Assembly: GCA_964468725.1 (NCBI GenBank)
Contig: CAYXVU010000177.1
Location: 1 to 12,373 of the forward strand
Direction of reading: 5' to 3'
Source of the DNA: CAYXVU01 sp964468725
GTDB taxonomy: Bacteria > Acidobacteriota > Blastocatellia > UBA7656
Length of the DNA: 12,373 nucleotides
A model generated the notes under the pieces. It had not been told where the DNA came from. It did not search any database and saw nothing but the letters and a program-made list of their open reading frames with translations. Position numbers and translations under genes: made by a program. Shown piece by piece: positions 1 to 6,363 of the stretch; the first letter of the stretch is position 1, and every line of letters begins with the position of its first letter.

Positions 1-92
1 ATTCGCCGATGGAAGAGGAAAAGCTCCATCAGAAGATCGTCTCATAACCAAGTCATAAACGGTCCATCTAACCGGGGCAAGCTCAGTATTCA

Positions 93-335
93 ATGATCCA
101 ATCTGCCGAAGAGCTTTATAGACTGCGAACCAGTGAGAATCAACAGGGGTATCTTCGTGCCGCGACAGATGAAGCCTCGCTTGAAGTATGGCAGCAGATT
201 ATTGAGAAATGCCCAGAGATGAAGATGGGGATCTTCCACAATAAAACAGCCCCAGTGCAAATACTGGAACGGAGTGCAGCACGTATGTTCTCATTGATTC
301 CGGATTGGCTTGCGCTCGGTCAACACCGGCGTTAG
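93..335 (+). CDS. Hypothetical protein, possible truncated HEAT/LRV-like repeat protein
   Basis: Encodes 80 residues. The first 60 read like a real protein: an LRTSEN segment (11-16), then LRAATDEASLEVW (21-33), PEMK (41-44) and HNKTAPVQILE (49-59). This pattern resembles, from memory, the opening of uncharacterised repeat proteins in which HNKTxPxxILE is followed by a run of helical repeats of the D-x-D-x-x-VR kind. Here the sequence after residue 60 loses that character and stops, so the gene looks truncated or frame-disrupted. I found no convincing continuation in the other two frames. No strong ribosome binding site precedes the ATG. It sits 20 nt upstream of another plus-strand gene. Function unknown; the repeat-protein link is tentative. 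It could also be a decaying pseudogene. Confidence 0.45.
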   Translation: MIQSAEELYRLRTSENQQGYLRAATDEASLEVWQQIIEKCPEMKMGIFHNKTAPVQILERSAARMFSLIPDWLALGQHRR

Positions 336-342
336 GCCTCTT

Positions 343-348
343 GGGAGG
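343..348 (+). promoter_or_regulatory. Ribosome binding site deciding the start at 356
   Basis: GGGAGG lies 7 nt before the ATG at 356. This favours 356 over the in-frame ATG at 305, which has no such site and lies inside the preceding gene. Confidence 0.6.
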
Positions 349-355
349 TGTTGTG

Positions 356-706
356 ATGCTGGGATGGGAAGTGTTTGTATATCGCCATGATGAACCAACA
401 GAGGGCAATCTCATTGCGCGTTGGAAGTCCAGCTCGGTTGGAGTAGATTGGATTGACCTGCTTGTGAAGGAGGGGAAGGCGTGCGATCTCGGAGGAAGTG
501 GTTACCCCTGCATTTACACAGCGACCGCGAGCGCTTTCTTACCAGAGATTGCTTCCGATCTGCTGAAAAAGAAGTTTCCTCCTCCGTCCCTGTCAAGAAA
601 CGCGATCTTCCCCAATGATTTCAGTGGTATTGTCTGGAATAAGCAGAATCTGCTGAAATGCGAGCCGGAAGAAGAGTTGTTGATCTACTTATATGATCAA
701 AGCTAA
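356..706 (+). CDS. Hypothetical protein of 116 residues
   Basis: Encodes a 116-residue soluble protein with no signal peptide or membrane segment. It opens with a GWEVFVYR strand (3-10), then ARWKSSSVGVDWIDLLVKEGKA (21-42, shown here as one conserved-looking block), DLGGSGYPCIYTATA (44-58), and an acidic end with EPEEELLIYLYD (103-114). The DLGGxGYPxxYTA block and the hydrophobic/acidic C-terminus resemble a family of uncharacterised bacterial proteins I recall, which are about this length, so the gene is probably complete. The start is set by GGGAGG 7 nt upstream. It lies 20 nt after the short gene at 93-335 and may share its transcript. No catalytic motif is visible and I cannot assign a function. 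Confidence 0.6.
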   Translation: MLGWEVFVYRHDEPTEGNLIARWKSSSVGVDWIDLLVKEGKACDLGGSGYPCIYTATASAFLPEIASDLLKKKFPPPSLSRNAIFPNDFSGIVWNKQNLLKCEPEEELLIYLYDQS

Positions 707-729
707 AGCCACTATGAACCTGAGAAGAG

Positions 730-754
730 AATACCGCTAGATTTGTCCGGTATT
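730..754. repeat. Short inverted repeat after the hypothetical gene pair
   Basis: AATACCG (730-736) and CGGTATT (748-754) are a perfect 7-bp inverted repeat with an 11-nt loop, 23 nt after the stop codon at 706. There is no T tract, so a terminator role is only possible. The rest of 707-974 shows no gene; the only other structure I see is a GACGC/GCGTC mini-hairpin at 864-876. Confidence 0.3.
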
Positions 755-974
755 GCTCGTTTGGCTACTTGGGCTGGCGCGTCCTCGCGGATTCGATGAA
801 ACTATGCTTTTTCTTCGGGTTTCGGGTGTTTCAGGCCCCTTAAAATTCATGGCAGCCAATCCTGACGCGAAGCGTCGCCACGATCTATGAAATAGGCGGA
901 TTCAATGGTTTCAACAACTTGGCTGCTTATTTTGTCTTAATTGTCAGCTTCCAGCACCTATAAAATTCTGAAAG

Positions 975-1048
<74 letters not shown>

Positions 1049-1068
1049 AAAAGTAATTGTCGGGGTTG

Positions 1069-1097
1069 AGTATACCCTCGCTCAAAGCATCTGGCAA
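1069..1097 (-). promoter_or_regulatory. Sigma-70-type promoter of tRNA-Glu
   Basis: On the minus strand TTGCCA (-35, 1092-1097) and TATACT (-10, 1069-1074) are separated by exactly 17 nt. Each matches five of six consensus bases. Transcription would start near 1061-1062, about 13 nt before the mature tRNA 5' end. Confidence 0.8.
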
Positions 1098-1565
1098 CGA
1101 AGTTTTCCCCTGAGTCAGACCCAGTGGAAAAATAATGATGGAACGAAAGAGGCGCAAATTACGGTCACTGTGAGGCCAAACGCGAACTTCAGATTAGTCT
1201 CTGCGCGGAAAGTTAGATTTCTACCATCATTTGCGGTGACTGATCGAGAAAATGCCTAAAAATGGGCTTTCCTGTCTCCCCGGATCAAAGAGGTTCAAAA
1301 ACCACTGGGACTGACTCAGAGTTTCTTACGGACTGCCTGCATTCTATGGCTTGATCTCTCATGCGCGCACATACGTTGAAATGAAATGGACATCTCGCTT
1401 TGCACTCGACATCTACCAACCGCAGGCCACCAATAACCACCAAGGCGGCATCGTGCTTCGCGCTATCTAATCTGACTGCAATCGCCACGCCGCCGGTAGA
1501 AGATTGTTCATCCAGCGTTCTGATTCCCATCTCCGTAATCTCGACTTCCTACCGTCGCTCTGCTT
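1098..1565. other. Gene-poor stretch between the tRNA-Glu promoter and the epimerase
   Basis: I see no supportable gene in this stretch. Short open frames exist on both strands but lack ribosome binding sites and recognisable motifs; one even begins inside the tRNA. The only clear structure is the 18-bp inverted-repeat pair at 1110-1127 and 1302-1319. No terminator hairpin is evident after the epimerase stop at 1566. Confidence 0.5.
1110..1319. repeat. Pair of 18-bp imperfect inverted repeats (possible MITE or element remnant)
   Basis: CTGAGTCAGACCCAGTGG (1110-1127) and CCACTGGGACTGACTCAG (1302-1319) are inverted copies matching at 17 of 18 positions. They bound a 210-bp segment with no gene. 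The similarity stops at both ends of the arms. The inner core (TGGGTCTGAC-like) resembles terminal repeats I recall from short, transposase-less elements linked to IS200-like/RAYT transposases. No transposase is encoded here. The left arm begins 12 bp upstream of the tRNA -35 box. The repeat is directly visible; the mobile origin is inferred. Confidence 0.5.
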
Positions 1566-2507
1566 TCACATCTGCTGCTGAAACCATGAGACGGTGCGAC
1601 GCAGCCCTTCGTCGAAATCTACGGTTATCTGGTAATCCATCGCGGCCTCTGCTTCTTGAATCGAGGCTTGCGAGTCGCGCACATCCCCGGCTCGCGGCGC
1701 TTCGTGCAGCGGCTCAAGCTCGCTTCCGAGCAGGCCTTTGATCTTTGATAACAATTCCAGCAAGGTGTAGCGTCCGCCGCAGGCAACGTTAAAAAATCGT
1801 CCGGCAATGCCATCGGCTTCGCTCGCCAGCAAATTCGCTTCGACGACATTCTCCACATAAGTGAAGTCGCGCGACTGCTCGCCATCGCCGTAAACTACGG
1901 GACGTTGGCCGCGCACTAACGCAGTAATGAATTTTGGGATGACGGCGGCGTACTGCGACTCAGGGTCTTGCCGTTCGCCGAAGATGTTGAAATAGCGCAA
2001 TGCGACGGCTTCGAATCCATATATCTGTTTGAAGACCTGAATGTAATACTCGCCCGTCAGCTTTGACAGGGCGTACGGGGAGAGCGGTTGTGGTGGCATC
2101 CCTTCATGTTTGGGGAGTTCAAGAGTTTCACCATAAACCGACGAACTGGATGCATAGATGACGCGTTTAACCCCGGCAGCGCGCGCCGCCAACAATACAT
2201 TGAGCGTGCCGGTGATGTTGATGTCGTGTGTGGTGAGCGGGTCTTCAACCGAACGCGGCACGGAGCCGAGCGCCGCCTCGTGAAAGACAAACTGCACGCC
2301 TTGCATCGCATCGCGCACGGCAAGCGCATCGCGCACATCGCCGCGAATCAATTCAATTTCGCTACGTACCGATGCGAGGTTGGCCTCTTTGCCGGAAACG
2401 AAGTTATCGAATACGCGCACCTGTTGGCCTTCAGAAACCAATCGTTCGCATAAGTGGCTACCGATGAACCCTGCTCCGCCAGTAACCAGATAGAGTCGCT
2501 TGCTCAT
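1566..2507 (-). CDS. NAD-dependent epimerase, WbpP-like UDP-N-acetylglucosamine/UDP-glucose 4-epimerase
   Basis: Encodes a 313-residue extended short-chain dehydrogenase/reductase that inverts C4 of a UDP-sugar in the cytoplasm using bound NAD+. The Rossmann motif GGAGFIG is at 10-16, the NAD-ribose Asp at 34, and the catalytic set is SSSS (120-123) with Tyr145-xxx-Lys149. Blocks typical of the WbpP/TviC branch of C4-epimerases are present: ALGSVPRS (79-86), YFNIFGERQDP (172-182) and GDGEQSRDF (207-215). This favours UDP-GlcNAc over plain UDP-Glc as substrate, although substrate choice cannot be settled from motifs. The start is the ATG at 2507; a TTG five codons upstream (2522) is possible but has no better binding site. 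It is last in the minus-strand series, 94 nt after the carbamoyltransferase, and could supply the sugar that enzyme modifies. Confidence 0.88.
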   Translation of the reverse strand: MSKRLYLVTGGAGFIGSHLCERLVSEGQQVRVFDNFVSGKEANLASVRSEIELIRGDVRDALAVRDAMQGVQFVFHEAALGSVPRSVEDPLTTHDINITGTLNVLLAARAAGVKRVIYASSSSVYGETLELPKHEGMPPQPLSPYALSKLTGEYYIQVFKQIYGFEAVALRYFNIFGERQDPESQYAAVIPKFITALVRGQRPVVYGDGEQSRDFTYVENVVEANLLASEADGIAGRFFNVACGGRYTLLELLSKIKGLLGSELEPLHEAPRAGDVRDSQASIQEAEAAMDYQITVDFDEGLRRTVSWFQQQM

Positions 2508-2601
2508 AGGATTATTCTTCAACGTTCAGCCGTAGTAGTCCCAACAATCTGCCTTATTCAAGCCAACTGGGATGAATCACAGATGGTTTGCCTTCGATCC
2601 C

Positions 2602-4332
2602 TTACTTCCTGACCAGGAAATTGCTAATGGCGAGTAAATCGAGGCCGGAACAATAAAATCCCCGCACCGTTTCACGCGCCGTTGAGACAACCGGCTCGCC
2701 AAAGAGGTTGAAAGAGGTATTGAGCAGGATGGGAACGCCGGTCTGTTCACCGAATTTGGTCAGCAGCTTCCAAAATGCCGGCTGCGTCTGTCGGTTGACG
2801 GTATGCACGCGCGCCAATCCCTTGCCGCACAACGCCGCCGGAATGAGCGCGACCTTCCCTTCACGAATTTGGCAAACGCCTTGCAGAAAGTCGGTCAAAG
2901 CGCTCGGTTCGAAAAACTCCGCCGCGCGCTCTTCGGGCACGGATGCGGAGAACGGGCGAAAGTCTTCGCGATGCTTGATGAAGATATTCAGATTGTCGCG
3001 CATGTATTCGTTCATCGGCGAAGCCAAAATGCTGCGTGCGCCGAGCGCGCGCGGCCCGAATTCCATCGCTCCGCGCACCCATCCGACGATCTTATCTTGC
3101 GGCAACTCTTTGACTAGTTCGGCAATCAGTTTGTCTTCGGTCAGAAAATATTCATAGTTGAGTTTGCAATTATCGAGCGTGCTTTTGACCTCTTGCTCAT
3201 CCAACGACGGGCCGAAAAAGGTATGTGGCAGTTTGCGGGCGCGGTTAGGATTGCCCAACATCTGATGCCAGACATAGAGCGCAGCGCCGAGCGAACACCC
3301 CGCGTTACCGGCAGCGGGTTGTATGAAAATCCGTTTGAAACCGGCGCATTTTTCGATCTTTGAGTTGACTAAGGTATTCAGGGCTACTCCCCCTGCCAAA
3401 CACAGATTCTCCTCTTGCGTTTGCTCTCGAACACGCATGGCTAATTCGCACAGCACCTCTTCGACGCGATTTTGTAAACTGGCGGCAAGATTGCGATGGT
3501 GCGCAGTGAGCGGTTCATCTTTGGCGCGCGGTTTGATTCCGACTCGCTCATAAAACTGCCGCGCCAGACTGGGCGGCTGTCCGAAGGCAAAGTCGAAATA
3601 ATCAAGATTGAGAACTGGCAGCCCTTTCTTTTTGAGCTTGAGCAAATCCTGAAAAAGCTCTGCGTATTCCGGCTCGCCCGTTTGGGACAGCCACATGGTC
3701 TTTTGCCAGTCACCGAACCAGTTGAAGCCGAGCGCTGCCGTCACCGCGTTATAGAGCATGCCGATGGAATTTGGATAGTTTGCTTCAGCGGTCACCTGCA
3801 AATCTGCGCCATTGCCACGCAGCACCGCCATCGAAGCCATGTCGCCGCGATCTCCCAACGACAGAATCGCCGCCTGCTCAAAGCCAGAGACGAAGAAGGC
3901 GCTCGCGCCGTGCGCTAGATGATGATTGATGGAAAGAAATTTGCCGCGCCCTGCTAGTCGGGATTCGACCTGCCGCCGAGTCTCCAAATGTTGACGTAAA
4001 TCGTTCAGGCTTTCGACAAAGTAGGTCGGCAACCCATCGGGCGAATCCGGCGCGGGCGTTTGCAGCGATTGCGAAGAGTAAAAGGCGATCTCACGGTGAA
4101 ATACTCTTTCCGGTTCAAGGTAGTAGGCGACCGTATCAATCTCTTGAAAAGTGATGCCCGCACGCTGCAAACAAAATTCAATGGCTCGTTCGGGCAAGCC
4201 TCCCGTGTACCGCATGCCAACGAAACGTTGGCGTGAAAGTTTTTCTTCCTCGATGGCGGCCACGATTTCACCGTCACAAATCAGCGCCGCTGCCGCATCG
4301 CTCTTCTGTCCCGAAATCCCAAGTATCTTCAT
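2602..4332 (-). CDS. Carbamoyltransferase of the NodU/CmcH/TobZ family
   Basis: Encodes 576 residues, the usual full length. The family transfers a carbamoyl group from carbamoyl phosphate, through a carbamoyl-adenylate, onto a hydroxyl of a sugar or antibiotic. The N-terminal Kae1-like part carries the metal-binding INHHLAH (135-141, His137 and His141), LGDRGD (159-164), GGVALN (314-319) and a nucleotide-binding stretch AAGNAGCSLGAA (340-351). The C-terminal domain (about 395-570) carries MEFGPRALGARSILASP (423-439), HREDFRPFSASV (454-465) and LLNTSFNLFGEP (536-547). All expected blocks are intact, so it should be active. It lies 58 nt after the permease and 94 nt before a sugar epimerase, which makes a sugar nucleotide or surface glycan the likeliest acceptor. 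That is inference: NodU acts on Nod factor, while TobZ and CmcH act on antibiotics. No strong ribosome binding site is visible. Confidence 0.92.
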   Translation of the reverse strand: MKILGISGQKSDAAAALICDGEIVAAIEEEKLSRQRFVGMRYTGGLPERAIEFCLQRAGITFQEIDTVAYYLEPERVFHREIAFYSSQSLQTPAPDSPDGLPTYFVESLNDLRQHLETRRQVESRLAGRGKFLSINHHLAHGASAFFVSGFEQAAILSLGDRGDMASMAVLRGNGADLQVTAEANYPNSIGMLYNAVTAALGFNWFGDWQKTMWLSQTGEPEYAELFQDLLKLKKKGLPVLNLDYFDFAFGQPPSLARQFYERVGIKPRAKDEPLTAHHRNLAASLQNRVEEVLCELAMRVREQTQEENLCLAGGVALNTLVNSKIEKCAGFKRIFIQPAAGNAGCSLGAALYVWHQMLGNPNRARKLPHTFFGPSLDEQEVKSTLDNCKLNYEYFLTEDKLIAELVKELPQDKIVGWVRGAMEFGPRALGARSILASPMNEYMRDNLNIFIKHREDFRPFSASVPEERAAEFFEPSALTDFLQGVCQIREGKVALIPAALCGKGLARVHTVNRQTQPAFWKLLTKFGEQTGVPILLNTSFNLFGEPVVSTARETVRGFYCSGLDLLAISNFLVRK

Positions 4333-4390
4333 CGCCGCTTACTTTACGGTGTTTGAGAGAGATTGTGAAGGTTAGGCGGCATTCCCTCGC

Positions 4391-5251
4391 TCAAGCAAGA
4401 TCGCTGGTCTTCAGCCCCGCACGCATGGCGAGCACTAACAGGAGCAATACGGCAGCCGTCAGCAGTAACGACAGCGCCGACCCGAAGGGCTGGTTTAATT
4501 GGGTGAATTGATTTTGAATCAGATTGCCAATCATCACAGACTTGGCTCCACCTAACAAATCCGGCGTGATGAAAGCGCCAAATGAAGGGATAAAGACCAA
4601 CACAATTCCGGCCAGCAATCCCGGACGCGATAACGGAAAGGTGACGTGAACGAAGGTGCGAATACGATTCGCGCCCAAATCCTGCGCCGCTTCCAGCAAA
4701 CGTCTATCAAATCGCTCCAGCGCAACATACAGCGGCAAAATCATAAACGGCAACTCGCCATACACTTGCCCGATTAACACCGCAAAATCGTTATAGAGCA
4801 ATCTTAATGGCTCATCCACAATCCCCAACTTCACGAGGGTCGTGTTGATGACGCCTTCGCTGCGCAACAACAACATCCAAGCATAGGTGCGAATTAAAAA
4901 ACTGGTCCAGAAGGGGATGACCGTCAGCACCAACAGGATGCGCTTCCATCGTTCTCCGGCCTTCAACGCGATGTAATACGCAACCGGATAGCTCACCAAA
5001 ATGCAGAGCCCGGTCGTCGCCGTCGCAATCCACACCGTTCGCCAATACGCAGGCAGATAGAGAGTATCGAAGGCGCGCCAGTAATTGCCGGTTTGAAGGT
5101 CATAGCGAATCGCTCCATAAGAGCCGCGCATGGCAAAGCTGACGATGATGACAATGACTAGTGGGGCAATAAAAAAGAGGAGCAACCAGATGATGCCCGG
5201 CATCACCAGCCATCGGCCTCTCCTTCCGCTTGTCGAACCGGTGCGCATCAT
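4391..5251 (-). CDS. potB: ABC transporter permease, PotB-like (spermidine/putrescine type)
   Basis: Encodes a 286-residue inner-membrane permease. Hydrophobic segments lie at about 14-40, 71-95, 103-125, 151-176, 210-233 and 257-277, giving the six-helix fold of this class. The cytoplasmic EAA loop that docks on the ATPase is well kept: EAAQDLGANRIRTFVHVTFP (187-206) followed by LSRPG. PFWTSFLIRTYAW (113-125) is typical of the first permease (PotB) of polyamine importers rather than the second (PotC). The gene begins with ATGATG, 3 nt after the stop of the ATPase gene, so the two are translationally coupled. No PotC-like permease or periplasmic PotD-like protein follows; a carbamoyltransferase does. 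The protein may pair with a partner encoded elsewhere. Polyamine specificity is inferred from the family; related systems carry other cations or Fe3+. Confidence 0.88.
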   Translation of the reverse strand: MMRTGSTSGRRGRWLVMPGIIWLLLFFIAPLVIVIIVSFAMRGSYGAIRYDLQTGNYWRAFDTLYLPAYWRTVWIATATTGLCILVSYPVAYYIALKAGERWKRILLVLTVIPFWTSFLIRTYAWMLLLRSEGVINTTLVKLGIVDEPLRLLYNDFAVLIGQVYGELPFMILPLYVALERFDRRLLEAAQDLGANRIRTFVHVTFPLSRPGLLAGIVLVFIPSFGAFITPDLLGGAKSVMIGNLIQNQFTQLNQPFGSALSLLLTAAVLLLLVLAMRAGLKTSDLA

Positions 5252-5254
5252 CTT

Positions 5255-6331
5255 TCACCCACGCAGCACGATGGCGCTGGCTGGCAACCAACTGACAAAG
5301 ATCGTTTGCCCGACCTGCTTTTGCCATGACGCAGCGCTTTCACGATTCTGCTCCAACGCCGTGAGTTCCTGCCCTTCATCCAATCCGATCTTCCAAACCG
5401 TGCTCTCGCCTTGATAGATGGCCGAAGTAATCGTCGCCGCCAATCCTCCCGCTGTCGCCTCCGGCGTCAGTCGAACCTTCTCCGGTCGAATCAACACCTT
5501 CACCCGTTCATTGACTTGCAACTCACGTTCGGTAACTGTGAAGGTGGAACGCTGCAATTTGAGTCGCGCTCCGGCTTCGTCAACCGCTTCGACGAGGCAA
5601 TCGAGAATGTTGGAATCGCCGATGAAACCCGCGACAAATTGCGTGCGTGGTCGTTCATAAATCTCTTGCGGTTCGCCAATCTGCTCGATTCGTCCGGCGT
5701 TCATGACCACAATGCGGTCGCTCATGGTTAAGGCTTCTTCTTGATCGTGAGTGACGAAGACAAAGCTAATGCCGAGCCGTTGTTGCAAGGCTTTCAACTC
5801 GGTCTGCATCTGCTTGCGCAGTTTGAGATCGAGCGCCGCCAGCGGTTCATCAAGCAGCAACACTTTCGGCTCTAAAACCAAGGCGCGAGCCAACGCGACG
5901 CGCTGTTGTTGCCCGCCCGACAAGGCACTCGGCTGACGGTCTTCGAATCCGCTGAGACGCACCATATCGAGCGCCGCTTGCACGCGCCTCTCAACCTCCG
6001 CTCTCGTCACACGCCTGCGCTCCAAACCGAACGCCACATTCTCAAAGACGGTCAGGTGAGGAAACAAAGCATAGTGTTGAAAGACCGTCGTCACATTCCG
6101 CTTGTAAGGAGGAACCTCGGTCACATCGCGCCCGCTGAGAATCACGCGCCCGCTGTCCGGCGTCTCAAACCCGGCGATCATTCGCAGCACGGTCGTCTTG
6201 CCGCAACCGGACGGGCCGAGCATGGTCAGAAACTCGCCGCGTTTGATGCCGAGCGTGACGGCATCGGCTGCGGTCACCTTGCCATACTGTTTCGTGACGC
6301 TTTGAACTTCGACTTCGAATGCCTCTTCCAT
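5255..6331 (-). CDS. potA: ABC transporter ATPase, PotA-like (spermidine/putrescine type)
   Basis: Encodes the 358-residue cytoplasmic ATPase that drives the adjoining permease. All nucleotide-binding elements are intact: Walker A GPSGCGKTT (39-47), Q-loop Gln85 in TVFQHYALFPHLT, signature LSGGQQQR (137-144), Walker B VLLLDEP (157-163), D-loop AALD (165-168) and the switch His195 in VFVTHDQEEA. A C-terminal TOBE-type regulatory domain (about 240-356, with VLIRPEKVRL at 279-288) is usual for PotA/MalK-type subunits. The length matches PotA (about 360-380). It starts 32 nt after ligA stops and ends 3 nt before potB begins. Members that import Fe3+, sulfate or sugars share these motifs, so the polyamine assignment rests partly on the PotB-like neighbour. 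Confidence 0.9.
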   Translation of the reverse strand: MEEAFEVEVQSVTKQYGKVTAADAVTLGIKRGEFLTMLGPSGCGKTTVLRMIAGFETPDSGRVILSGRDVTEVPPYKRNVTTVFQHYALFPHLTVFENVAFGLERRRVTRAEVERRVQAALDMVRLSGFEDRQPSALSGGQQQRVALARALVLEPKVLLLDEPLAALDLKLRKQMQTELKALQQRLGISFVFVTHDQEEALTMSDRIVVMNAGRIEQIGEPQEIYERPRTQFVAGFIGDSNILDCLVEAVDEAGARLKLQRSTFTVTERELQVNERVKVLIRPEKVRLTPEATAGGLAATITSAIYQGESTVWKIGLDEGQELTALEQNRESAASWQKQVGQTIFVSWLPASAIVLRG

Positions 6332-6363
6332 AGCTTCACACTCGATGCGCGAATCACCGTTTT

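Noticed and set aside
3..47. Possible C-terminal end of an upstream plus-strand gene (frame ending at TAA 45-47)
   Set aside because: Only 14 codons are visible and the other two plus frames are also open for a while, so coding cannot be supported.
864..876. GACGC/GCGTC mini-hairpin
   Set aside because: A 5-bp stem with no T tract is expected by chance and has no adjacent gene end to serve.
1285..1530. Minus-strand open frame of 81 codons after the epimerase gene
   Set aside because: No convincing ribosome binding site, no recognisable motif, and it overlaps the right inverted-repeat arm; composition looks like chance.
1400..1741. Plus-strand open frame of 113 codons
   Set aside because: Its second half is antisense to the epimerase gene and its composition is that of a shadow frame.
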